DNA of 64,000 nucleotides, from contig NZ_JADQDF010000001.1 of the NCBI RefSeq assembly GCF_019263585.2, positions 4,846,501-4,910,500 on the forward strand, given 5' to 3'. This stretch comes from Pseudonocardia oceani. Lineage in GTDB: Bacteria; Actinomycetota; Actinomycetes; Mycobacteriales; Pseudonocardiaceae. Both the position numbers and the translations under genes were made by a program. Each line of letters opens with the position of its first letter. Position 1 is the stretch's first letter. This document shows, one piece after another, positions 7,436 through 15,734 of the stretch. The notes beneath the pieces were generated by a model that saw only the letters and a program-made list of their open reading frames with translations, made no database searches and had not been told where the DNA came from.

Positions 7436-9072
7436 CGATCACGCTGCCCACCCCCCTGCGGACCTACCAGTACCGGCCGCTGACGGTGTTCTCCCTGCTC
7501 GACACCGACACCGACCGCGTGCTCCCGCAGCTGTTCGAGATGTGTGTGAAGGGGGGCCGGTCGAGTAGGTCACGCACCGACGCGCGCGACTACGAGGGCT
7601 ACAAGCGAGCTCTCCTGGAGAGCGGCACGGTGACGGGTTTCGACGACGCGCGCTCCGAGGCGCTGCTCGACGGGTGGCTCCGTTCCTGCGTGGTCGACAT
7701 GGGCGCGGTCGGCCGGGCGAAGACCGGTGAGCAGATGCTGGCCGTCGCACCCCTGACGCTGGCGGCGTACCGCGCGGGCCTGCCGAAGGAGCGAACGCGC
7801 CACCGGGGTATCGACGACGTCGTCTACCGGCTGCTGCTCGGGGCCATCGGCTCGGAGTCGTCGGCGAACGCCACCGCGGAGCTGCGCGCGCTCGTCACGC
7901 GCACCATCGGCCGGGGACTGGCCATCGGACCGGGCCCGACGTGGGAGCCGCGCCTGGAGGACGCCTCCCGGCTCGACATCGGGGCCCTGCTGGCGTTCCG
8001 GTTCGTCGAGGGCTTCGGCATGGGTGACGCCCGGGAGGTGGACGCGGTCGCACCGGACAGCCCGCTGCCGGGGGTGTCCGGCGACCTCGGCGCGATACTG
8101 CTCGCGCACCTGCGCACCTACGGCGAGCGGCTGCCCGTCCCTGCCCTGATGTCCAGCTTCGCGGCCCTCATGGCGCTGGGCCTGTTCACGTTCAGCCTGC
8201 GCGCCGACGCGGCGGCCAGGGAACTGCTCCGCAACGGCCGCCCGCCCGCCGATCTGGTGGACGGGCCGGCACCGGCGTCTCCTCTGGAGCTGTACTGCGA
8301 CTTCACCGGAGACCTCGGCTCGGAGTCCGACCGCCTGTCGCGGCGCTGTGTCGAGCGCGACCTCGACCGCGTCCGGCTGGCCTTCCGCGACCGCATGACG
8401 CTGGTCGTGGTCGAGCAGGCGCTGCCGCGGATCCCCGGTGAGCAGGAGCGGCGCGAGGCGCTGTCGCGCCCGGGGCGCCTGGTGCAGCTGGCGATGCTGC
8501 GGGAGCACAGACGTGTCGAGTCCTACGCCGAGGGCCGGATCGATGACCTGATCGCCGACGCCGAGGGCTCCGGCGACGCTTCGGACACGGAGCTGGAGTT
8601 CCTCCGGCGGGTCCAGGCGTCCGACGAGCCCGAGCTCGACAAGCTGCTCGACGTCCTGGAGCACGTGAACCAGGCGAAGGCCGTCCGGAACGCCGTGGCG
8701 TGGTTCTGGTCGGTCGGCGGCCTCGAGAAGCCGTACGGGCTCCTGCGGGGAACGGTCCGTAGTCGGCGGTCGTGGCGCTACGCCCCGGGCGACGAACTGC
8801 TCACCGCCCTGCTGCTCGCCGTCTTCGTGCGGCCCGACGGGAAGACCAGCCGCGCGACGATGTCGCTGCGCGAGGTCCTCGACGCGCTCGCGCACCGCTT
8901 CGGGATCCTCATCGACCGGCCGCCCTCGTTCCTCGATGGTGCGGAGGCCCGCGAGGCCGCCACCGCCAACCGGGAGGCGTTCACCCAGCGGCTGCAGCTG
9001 CTCGGCTGCTTCGACAGCCTGTCCGACGACTTCTCCGTGCAGATCGTCCGCCACCCCCTCGGAGACGCCTGA
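7432..9072 (+). CDS. DptG/MAD7-like defence protein of unknown biochemical function
   Basis: The 546-residue protein is predicted from position, size and layout to be the middle subunit of a DptF-DptG-DptH or MAD6-MAD7-MAD8-type module. It overlaps the upstream gene by ATGA at 7432-7435 and the downstream gene by TGATG at 9070-9074, so all three are translationally coupled. It is largely alpha-helical and soluble (TPLRTYQYRPLTVFSLLDTDTDRVLPQLFEMC at the start; a conserved-looking LLRGTVRSRRSWRYAPGDELLTALLLAVFV about 430-465; a C-terminal winged-helix-like TMSLREVLDALAHRFGILID...FTQRLQLLGCFDSLSDDFSVQIVRHP). No catalytic motif was recognised. The C-terminal part may bind DNA. Sequence-level support for the DptG/MAD7 name is modest; operon context carries the call. 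Confidence 0.65.
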   Translation: MTITLPTPLRTYQYRPLTVFSLLDTDTDRVLPQLFEMCVKGGRSSRSRTDARDYEGYKRALLESGTVTGFDDARSEALLDGWLRSCVVDMGAVGRAKTGEQMLAVAPLTLAAYRAGLPKERTRHRGIDDVVYRLLLGAIGSESSANATAELRALVTRTIGRGLAIGPGPTWEPRLEDASRLDIGALLAFRFVEGFGMGDAREVDAVAPDSPLPGVSGDLGAILLAHLRTYGERLPVPALMSSFAALMALGLFTFSLRADAAARELLRNGRPPADLVDGPAPASPLELYCDFTGDLGSESDRLSRRCVERDLDRVRLAFRDRMTLVVVEQALPRIPGEQERREALSRPGRLVQLAMLREHRRVESYAEGRIDDLIADAEGSGDASDTELEFLRRVQASDEPELDKLLDVLEHVNQAKAVRNAVAWFWSVGGLEKPYGLLRGTVRSRRSWRYAPGDELLTALLLAVFVRPDGKTSRATMSLREVLDALAHRFGILIDRPPSFLDGAEAREAATANREAFTQRLQLLGCFDSLSDDFSVQIVRHPLGDA

Positions 9073-12000
9073 TGCCCGACACGCTTACCGCCGCCCTGCC
9101 CGACCTGGTCCTCGACGCCATCGCGAGCCGGGTGGGCGACGCGTTGCGCGACCACGGAGCGGGCCACTGCGTGCGGATCGACAGCATCCGCCGGGGCGAC
9201 GCCGCCCGTCTCGCGCAGACGCTGCGCAACCTGCTTCCCGACGGGGTCGCGGACGTCCACGTCCTCGTCGAGCAACCCGGCGCCGACGACGGCGCGGTGT
9301 CGATCCCCGCCGAGCGGGCCGTCGAGCTGCGCAACCGCAAGGAGCGCCAGCTCGTCCTGATGGTGCCCGTGGGCAGCGGCTCGGCCGCCAGCTCGCTCGA
9401 CAACAGCTTCGCCCGGATCGACGTCACGCACCTGCTGTCCGCGGCCGCCGACCAGCTCGTCCTGACCCTCGCCGACGCCGACGTGCAGGCCGGGGTGCGC
9501 CAGGTCGCGCGGGAGCTCGGGCGGACTCGACCGGTGGAGGCGTGGGCGCGGTACGTGGCCGCGGTCGTCGCCGACCCGACCTGGGAGGGCGTCGGCGCGT
9601 CGCTGTGGATGGTCGGGCTGGTGCCCGACCTCGGCGGCTCCGACCTGCTCACGCGCCTGTCCCGCAACGCCGCCTGCGCCCGGGCGGTCTCACGCCCGAG
9701 CCGCGCGGTCGCCTCCGTCGGCGACCGGCTGACGGTCGCGGAGCTGCAGGAGGGCGACATCCGCGACCGCATCGCGCGCTACCTCTCGCGCCCGGACGTC
9801 GACCTCTCCGACCCGCCCTCGTGGGCGGCTCCGCTGGCCGAGCCCCCGCACGACCTGACGTTCGACCGGTGGCCCCTCACCGACCGGGTGATCGCCGACA
9901 TCGGCAGCGTGCGGATCGACCCGTTCCTGAAGGAGGACGGCACGCTGCGCACCGGGACGCGGCTGAACCAGGAGAACCCCGGTGATCTGCCGTTCGTCGA
10001 GACCGGGCCGCAGGCGCCGGGCACGGTCACGGTGGTGTGGCGCACCGACCCGCCGAAGACCGCAGCGGTCGATCGGTGGCTGCTGGAGGCGCTGCCCCCC
10101 GCGGACCTCCGCGACGGCGACGACGAGCCGGTGGCCCGCCAGACGGTCAAGGGCGACAAGCGCCGCGCGACCGTCCGGCTCGACCTGTCCGAGGAGGACC
10201 TCGTCGACGGCGCCCTCCTGGTGGTGCGGCTGACCCCGATCGGCGAGCACGGGCAGCCCGTGCTGCTGCGCGACCGCAGCGAGGCCGTCGACGAGAGCCA
10301 GCAGTTCGGCGTGCGGTGGGAGGAGGACCCGATCGGCGGTCCGACCCGCCGGGCGTCGACGCCGTCGCTCGCGCAGGCCCGCCTCGACGCCGCCCTGGAA
10401 GGCCAGGACGACCTGCGCGAGGACGCCCCCGGCTGGAGCGGCGGCGCGTTCTCGCTGCGGCTGGGCGGGCGCCGCACCGCGCTGCTCGCGCTCAGCCCGG
10501 CGCTGGTCAGCCTGCAGGACAAGCTGCTCCAGAGTCGCGGGCGGGCCGTCGCCTGGGAGGCCGACGGACGGCTCGGCGAGGTGCTGGAGCCGGACGCGCT
10601 GGAGCCCCTGCCCGGTCCGCTCCCGCCCGCCTTCGCCGAGCGCCGCCGACGCCTGTTCGAGCGCCTCGACGCCCGCCGGCCCCGGCACGCGGTGGAGACC
10701 CTGGTCTGGGACGACGAGCTGCGCCAGGAGGTGCTCGCCTACTGCCAGGCCTATCGGCGGGCGCTCGACTCGGCTCCGGACGAGGCCACCCGGGGAGCGC
10801 TGCTCACTCTCGACACGGTCCGGCTCAGCGTCGACACCGTCGGGCACGACCCCATCGCCGCGATGATCGCGCTGCCCCTGCAGCCGCTACGGCTGGCGTG
10901 GACCGCGGAGTACGACGCCACCCTGACGCGCTGGGCGGGGGAGCTGTCGACGCTCGGGCGTTCCCGCGCGAAGCGCCGGCAGTCGGTCGATCCGCGGCTC
11001 ACCCGTCGGGTCACCCCGGCGAACCTGCCCTTCGCGATGTACGGCGTCGACGGCTCCCCGTTCGTCTACGTGCGGGAGGCCACGCTCGGTACCGGCGTCT
11101 ACCTGCACCCGGCCGAGGCCGAACCGGGTGCGGCGGTGCAGGCGGTGTTCGAGGTGCTCGGGCTCGACCGCCGCGACGTCCCGCCGGACCTGCCTCCCTC
11201 GACCGTCGCCGAGCGCATCGCCGCGTACCGCGCGGCCAACCCCGGCCAGGACGCTCTCCGGATCCTCGCCTACAACGTCGGGTCGGGGGAGCTCCTGGCG
11301 CGGGCGCTCGACGAGTCGGTCCTGCGTGAGCCCGAGGGCGACGACGAGCCGGCCGCGGCACCCGCCCGCCTGGAGCTCACGGCCTACAGCCGCCGCCCCT
11401 CCTTCACCGATCCGGTCCCCGCGCTCACCGACCTGCAGCAGGCGGTGTCCGCCCAGCAGGTGCGGGGTGCCCGCTCGCACCTCACCCCGCCGCTCGGGCT
11501 GACCGTCCGCTCCCACGACCGCCTGGCCGCCGATCACGCCGCGGCGCACGTGGGAGTCGTCGCCGACCTGGCCCTCACCCAGGCCGAGGACGCGGCCGGG
11601 GTCGCCGCCGTGGCGGTCCCGGACGCGGCCGCGTCCTTCCGCAACCTGCTGACGCCGGCCCAGACCCAGCGCGTGGCGAGCGCGACACCCGTCTGGCGCA
11701 CCGCGCCCGCGGTGCGCTCTCGCAACCGCGACGGTGCCGCCGACGCCGTCGACGCCCATCGGAGCTACCAAGCCGCTCTGGCCGTGGCACTCGGCTACCC
11801 GGGCGGTCCGCTGGCCCTGACGGCGCGGCTCGGCGCCGAGGAGCTCGCGACGCTGCGGGCGGCGCACGAGCGGGCCGACTGGGTGATCACTCTGGACCGC
11901 AACCTGGGGATCGACCTGTTCGCGTCCGCCGCGGGGGATGGGGCGCCCTACATCCTCGACTACGCGCCCGACTTTCTGGAGGGGTTGGGACCGCGCCTCA

Positions 12001-14105
12001 CGGTCACGACGACGCACCGCGGGGACGTCCAGCGACTGCTCGCCGACGCGATGACGGGGCTCGACCTGTCGGCCGTCGACGGCTCGGTGCGCACCGTGCT
12101 CGACCACCTGCAGGTCGTCTCCGGTCGCCTCGCGCTGCGCCTGGTCGGGCGCTCCAGCCTGGCGACCGAGGCCGTCAGCCTCGCAGCGCTGATCGCCCAC
12201 CTGCGTCGTCGGGGTGAGCTGGACGGTTGTCTCGTGGTACCGGTCGACGCCCACCAGGAGGTCTTCGGCGACACCCGCGGCGACGCCGGGGTGCGGCGCT
12301 GCGACGTGATACTGGTCCGCACCACCGCCCGCACGATGCGGATGGAGTGCGTCGAGGTGAAGTCGCGGCGCGCGGCCGCACTGCCGGCGGCGCTGGTCGA
12401 CGACATCGTCGACCAGCTCGACTCGACCGTCACGATGCTGCACGACACGTTCTTCCGCGCCGACCCGCCGCGCATCGACGCGGAGCTCCAGCGCGCCCGG
12501 CTCGGCGGCATCCTGCGCCACCACGCCGACCGAGCCCTCGCCATGGGCCTGCTCGACGACCGCAGGCGCGGCGAGGTGGAGCGCATGATCGAGAAGGTCG
12601 AGGACGGCGCGCTCGTCCCGGAGATCGGGCGTCGCGGCTACGTCGTCAGCCTGGGCGGCAAGGCGGGGTTCCCTGCCGAGCACCGCGGCGTCCGGATCGA
12701 CGTGCTGACCGCGGGCGACCTCGGCGACGCCGGGTTCGTCTCGCGGCGGGCTGCCGCAGCGCCCCAGCCGACGTGGGCACCGGAGGCCCCGCCCGCTCCG
12801 CTGGTCGAGGAGCCCAGGCCGCCGAGGCCCTCACCCCGCCCGCGTCCGTCCCCGCGGCCACGCCCGGCCGCGGCACCGGTCGAGCCGGCAGCCGCCGCGG
12901 ACGACGGGCCGACCGTCGTCGAGCCGACCGTGGTCGAGCCGGTGCGACCGGTCCCGATCGTCGCATCCGCTTCGGTCGGCCCGCCCGCCGTCGCGGAGTC
13001 GACGGCGGAGCTCACCGCGGTTCAGACCCACCCGGCGGAGCCGGCGCCGCCCGCAGCCCCTGAGCTCGCGGCACCACGCGAGCTGCCGCAGGTCGTCGAG
13101 GTCTCGCTCGGTCAGGACGCGCACGCGGCCGATGTGCCGTGGCGCATCAGCACGTCGGGAAGCCCGCACCTGTTCGTCCTGGGGATCCCGGGCCAGGGCA
13201 AGTCGGTGACGACCCGTCGGATCCTCAACTCCTTCGCCGAACAGGGGCTGCCGGCTCTGGTCATCGACTTCCACGGCGACATGGCCGCCGCTCCCGCCGG
13301 CGGTGCCGCGGTGCTCGACGCCTCCGAGGGCCTGCCGATATCGCCGTTCGAGATCGACGAGCCCGGCCGCTACCGGGAGGCGGCCTGGGAGCTGGCGGAG
13401 GTGATCGGGTACGTCTGCGGCCTCGGGGAGATCCAGCGCAACACCGTCTACGAGGGCGTGCGCGGCATCTTCGAGCAGCACGGCTTCCCGCGCCCGTCCC
13501 GACCCGACGACTGGCCGACGATGGACGAGCTCGCCGCCGCCGTCAGCTCGGCCGAGGCGACGGGTCGCAGCCGCAACGTCGCCGCGCGGCTACGGCCCCT
13601 GAGCGACTTCGGGCTGTTCGTCGATCCGGCCACCGGCAGCGGCTTCGGCGACCTGCTCCGGCAGGGTGTCGTGCTCGACGTCCACGGGCTGATGGAGCAG
13701 GTCCAACGGGCGGCCGGCGCGTTCGTACTGCGCAAGGTCTACCGCGAGATGTTCCGGTGGGGGCAGACCTCGCAGCTGCGGCTCGCGGTGGTGCTCGACG
13801 AGGCCCACCGCCTCGCCCGTGACGTGACCCTTCCGAAGATCATGAAGGAGGGTCGCAAGTACGGCGTGGCCGTGGTGGTGGCGAGCCAGGGCGTCGACGA
13901 CTTCCACAAGGACGTCCTGGGCAACGCCGGCACCAAGGTGGCGTTCCGCTGCAACTACCCCCAGAGCCGGACGGTGGCCGGATTCCTGCGCGGCAGGACC
14001 GGGCAGGACGTCGCAGAGGCCCTCGAACAGCTCTCGGTCGGCCAGGCCTACGTCTCGACGCCCGAGCACGCGGCCGCGCGGAAGGTGTTCATGGCGCGGG
14101 ACTGA
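9072..14105 (+). CDS. DptH/MAD8-like giant HerA-type ATPase with possible PD-(D/E)XK-like segment
   Basis: This is a 1,677-residue protein, close to the usual 1,600-1,700 of DptH. The C-terminal 330 residues are a HerA/FtsK-type motor: Walker A GIPGQGKS near 1371, 'ALVIDFHGD', Walker B with DEAH near 1576-1579 (LAVVLDEAHRLARD), then VVVASQGVDDF and NAGTKVAFRCNYPQS as in HerA-family proteins. Residues about 1230-1345 are a Pro/Ala/Glu-rich linker with repeated PRPSPRPRP and VVEPTVVEP units. Upstream of the linker, residues about 1070-1100 read RRCDVILVR followed 11 residues later by MECVEVKSR, the spacing of a D...ExK nuclease core. The N-terminal 1,000 residues are large beta-rich and helical domains of unknown role. 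It is the last gene of the coupled operon. It likely acts on DNA together with the two upstream products. Confidence 0.75.
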   Translation: MPDTLTAALPDLVLDAIASRVGDALRDHGAGHCVRIDSIRRGDAARLAQTLRNLLPDGVADVHVLVEQPGADDGAVSIPAERAVELRNRKERQLVLMVPVGSGSAASSLDNSFARIDVTHLLSAAADQLVLTLADADVQAGVRQVARELGRTRPVEAWARYVAAVVADPTWEGVGASLWMVGLVPDLGGSDLLTRLSRNAACARAVSRPSRAVASVGDRLTVAELQEGDIRDRIARYLSRPDVDLSDPPSWAAPLAEPPHDLTFDRWPLTDRVIADIGSVRIDPFLKEDGTLRTGTRLNQENPGDLPFVETGPQAPGTVTVVWRTDPPKTAAVDRWLLEALPPADLRDGDDEPVARQTVKGDKRRATVRLDLSEEDLVDGALLVVRLTPIGEHGQPVLLRDRSEAVDESQQFGVRWEEDPIGGPTRRASTPSLAQARLDAALEGQDDLREDAPGWSGGAFSLRLGGRRTALLALSPALVSLQDKLLQSRGRAVAWEADGRLGEVLEPDALEPLPGPLPPAFAERRRRLFERLDARRPRHAVETLVWDDELRQEVLAYCQAYRRALDSAPDEATRGALLTLDTVRLSVDTVGHDPIAAMIALPLQPLRLAWTAEYDATLTRWAGELSTLGRSRAKRRQSVDPRLTRRVTPANLPFAMYGVDGSPFVYVREATLGTGVYLHPAEAEPGAAVQAVFEVLGLDRRDVPPDLPPSTVAERIAAYRAANPGQDALRILAYNVGSGELLARALDESVLREPEGDDEPAAAPARLELTAYSRRPSFTDPVPALTDLQQAVSAQQVRGARSHLTPPLGLTVRSHDRLAADHAAAHVGVVADLALTQAEDAAGVAAVAVPDAAASFRNLLTPAQTQRVASATPVWRTAPAVRSRNRDGAADAVDAHRSYQAALAVALGYPGGPLALTARLGAEELATLRAAHERADWVITLDRNLGIDLFASAAGDGAPYILDYAPDFLEGLGPRLTVTTTHRGDVQRLLADAMTGLDLSAVDGSVRTVLDHLQVVSGRLALRLVGRSSLATEAVSLAALIAHLRRRGELDGCLVVPVDAHQEVFGDTRGDAGVRRCDVILVRTTARTMRMECVEVKSRRAAALPAALVDDIVDQLDSTVTMLHDTFFRADPPRIDAELQRARLGGILRHHADRALAMGLLDDRRRGEVERMIEKVEDGALVPEIGRRGYVVSLGGKAGFPAEHRGVRIDVLTAGDLGDAGFVSRRAAAAPQPTWAPEAPPAPLVEEPRPPRPSPRPRPSPRPRPAAAPVEPAAAADDGPTVVEPTVVEPVRPVPIVASASVGPPAVAESTAELTAVQTHPAEPAPPAAPELAAPRELPQVVEVSLGQDAHAADVPWRISTSGSPHLFVLGIPGQGKSVTTRRILNSFAEQGLPALVIDFHGDMAAAPAGGAAVLDASEGLPISPFEIDEPGRYREAAWELAEVIGYVCGLGEIQRNTVYEGVRGIFEQHGFPRPSRPDDWPTMDELAAAVSSAEATGRSRNVAARLRPLSDFGLFVDPATGSGFGDLLRQGVVLDVHGLMEQVQRAAGAFVLRKVYREMFRWGQTSQLRLAVVLDEAHRLARDVTLPKIMKEGRKYGVAVVVASQGVDDFHKDVLGNAGTKVAFRCNYPQSRTVAGFLRGRTGQDVAEALEQLSVGQAYVSTPEHAAARKVFMARD

Positions 14106-14152
14106 GCGGGGGCGGGTCGGGCAGCGCGGCATGGTGACGGAGAGGCTCTGCA

Positions 14153-14836
14153 GTGGGTATGAAGGATGTGAACGCAGCCGGTGAGCGGTTGGTCGACCGC
14201 CTCATCGAGTTCGGGATCAGTGGCGGCGGCCCGATGAAGGGCGCCGTCGAGGTGGCTGACGAGCACCTGATCGCGGCGGGCGGCGACCGCGAGGAGGCGG
14301 TCCGGCGCCTGATCGCGACGCACGTGCGGTTAGCGGCCGGGTCCGGGTTCGTCACCGGGCTCGGGGGGATCGCGACGCTGCCGGTGAGCGTTCCGGCCGC
14401 CATGGCGGGCCTCTACGTCGTCGCCACCCGCATGTCCGCCGGCATCGCGCACCTGCGGGGCTACGACGTCCGGACCGAGGAGGTGCACAGCGCCATCCTC
14501 ATCTCCCTGCTCGGCAGCGCCGGTGCGGCGACGCTCAAGAAGGCGGGCGTCGAGATCGGCAAGAAGTCGACCGCGGCCGCGCTGAACAGGCTGCCCGGGA
14601 AGGTGCTGATCGAGCTCAACAAGAAGGTCGGGTACCGCCTCGTGACGAAGGCGGGGGAGAAGGGCGTCGTCAACCTGTCCAAGCTCGTCCCGCTGGTGGG
14701 CGGCCCGATCGGGGCGACGATCGACGGCCTGGGCTGCCGGACGATCGCGACCTACGCCATGTCGGTGTTCCCGGTGCTCGGCAGCAACGTCTTCGTGGTG
14801 CCCGGGACCGTCGTGTCGGAGGAGCCGAAGTCGTAG
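14153..14836 (+). CDS. EcsC family protein
   Basis: The 227-residue protein matches the EcsC family: VDRLIEFGISGGGPMKGAVEVADEHLIAAGGDREEAVRRLIATHVRLAAGSGFVTGLGGIATLPVSVPA-type N-terminal half, Gly-rich amphipathic helices that may dip into the membrane, and a final TIDGLGCRTIATYAMSVFP. EcsC was named from the Bacillus ABC-transporter operon, but its biochemical role is unclear. GTG 14153 is chosen because GGAGAGG (14139-14145) lies 7 nt upstream; ATG 14159 is in frame. It starts 47 bp after the giant ATPase gene, so it could be a late member of that operon. EcsC-like proteins near defence genes could be membrane effectors, but this is speculation. Confidence 0.75.
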   Translation: MGMKDVNAAGERLVDRLIEFGISGGGPMKGAVEVADEHLIAAGGDREEAVRRLIATHVRLAAGSGFVTGLGGIATLPVSVPAAMAGLYVVATRMSAGIAHLRGYDVRTEEVHSAILISLLGSAGAATLKKAGVEIGKKSTAAALNRLPGKVLIELNKKVGYRLVTKAGEKGVVNLSKLVPLVGGPIGATIDGLGCRTIATYAMSVFPVLGSNVFVVPGTVVSEEPKS

Positions 14837-14843
14837 AGACGGG

Positions 14844-14871
14844 TTGACGTACAACCAATCAGTTGTATATT
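14844..14871 (+). promoter_or_regulatory. ArsR-type promoter with overlapping palindromic operator
   Basis: TTGACG (-35, 14844-14849) and TATATT (-10, 14866-14871) are separated by 16 bp. The spacer contains the inverted repeat TACAAC-N6-GTTGTA (14850-14867), a typical ArsR operator. The ATG of the regulator at 14878 lies 7 nt after the -10, so the transcript should be leaderless and autorepressed. Confidence 0.8.
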
Positions 14872-14877
14872 GGTGGT

Positions 14878-15219
14878 ATGACCGAGGACGACGAGGACCG
14901 GGCCGACGCCCTGTTCCACGCCCTCGCCGACCGGACGAGGCGCGACATCATGCGCCGCGTGCTGGCCGGGGAGCACTCGGTCTCCGCGCTCGCGGCGCGC
15001 TACGACATGAGCTTCGCCGCGGTGCAGAAGCACGTCGCCGTGCTCGAGAAGGCGGGTCTGCTCACCAAGCGGCGCAACGGCCGCGAGCAGCTGGCCAGCG
15101 GTGACGTGGCGGCCGTGCGGTCGGTGGGCTCGATGCTCACCGAGCTGGAGCAGGTCTGGCGCGGCCGCATCGCCCGCATCGACGAACTGATCGCCACCGA
15201 CAACGCCCAGGAGAGCTGA
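14878..15219 (+). CDS. ArsR/SmtB family transcriptional regulator
   Basis: The 113-residue product is a winged-helix repressor of the ArsR superfamily, in the subgroup that is co-transcribed with SRPBCC/AHSA1 proteins. DALFHALADRTRRDIMRRVLAGEHSVSALAARYDMSFAAVQKHVAVLEKAGLLTKRRNGREQLAS-type sequence covers the whole DNA-binding fold, with the recognition helix at MSFAAVQKHVAVLE. No Cys-rich metal site is present. ATG 14878 is chosen because it gives the family start and fits the promoter spacing; translation further upstream would enter the -10 box. The SRPBCC gene follows after one base, so both are one operon repressed by its own first product. Confidence 0.9.
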   Translation: MTEDDEDRADALFHALADRTRRDIMRRVLAGEHSVSALAARYDMSFAAVQKHVAVLEKAGLLTKRRNGREQLASGDVAAVRSVGSMLTELEQVWRGRIARIDELIATDNAQES

Positions 15220-15220
15220 C

Positions 15221-15706
15221 ATGCCCGTCACCGACGTCTCGCACGACATGGACACCCTGACCCTGACGATCGTCGCGGAGTTCGCGGCACCGGTCGAGCG
15301 CGTCTGGCAGGTCTACGCCGACCCGCGGCAGCTCGAGCGGGTGTGGGGGCCGCCGACCTACCCGGCCACGTTCGTCGACCACGACCTGCGCCCCGGCGGT
15401 CGGGTCACCTACTTCATGACCAGCCCGGAGGGGGAGAAGTTCGCCGGGTACTGGAACATCGTCTCCGTCGACGAGCCGACCGGTTTCGCCTTCGAGGACG
15501 GGTTCGCCCACGAGGACTTCTCACCCAACACGGCCATGCCCGTGTCGCGCAACGAGTACCGCTTCGTGCCGGCCGACGGCGGCACCCGCGCCACCTACAC
15601 CGCCACCTACGCCTCCGCCGAGGGGCTGCAGCAGGTGCTCGACATGGGCGTCGTCGAGGGCTCGACGTCCGCGATCAACCAGATCGACGAGCTCCTCGCG
15701 CGGTAG
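15221..15706 (+). CDS. SRPBCC (AHSA1-type) domain protein
   Basis: This is a 161-residue START/Bet v1-like fold protein of the AHSA1 type: TIVAEFAAPVERVWQVYADPRQLERVWGPP at the N-terminus, the helix-grip 'GGRVTYFMTSPEGEKFAGYWNIVSVDEPTGFAFEDGF', and a C-terminal helix STSAINQIDELLA. Such domains bind small hydrophobic ligands. In ArsR-SRPBCC operons the ligand is usually unknown, and a stress or detoxification role is inferred. The ATG at 15221 is one base after the regulator's TGA. Confidence 0.85.
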   Translation: MPVTDVSHDMDTLTLTIVAEFAAPVERVWQVYADPRQLERVWGPPTYPATFVDHDLRPGGRVTYFMTSPEGEKFAGYWNIVSVDEPTGFAFEDGFAHEDFSPNTAMPVSRNEYRFVPADGGTRATYTATYASAEGLQQVLDMGVVEGSTSAINQIDELLAR

Positions 15707-15734
15707 TGCGCCGCCGCGGCGGGTATGCGGACGC

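Noticed and set aside
3632..14105. BREX type 2 assignment on the basis of the PglW-like NERD-kinase
   Set aside because: No pglX methyltransferase, pglZ phosphatase or brxD/pglY-like partner is present, and the two downstream genes match DptG/DptH or MAD7/MAD8 in size and motifs.
3632..14105. Complete Dnd phosphorothioation system
   Set aside because: No dndA-dndE genes occur in the window; only the restriction-like half is present.
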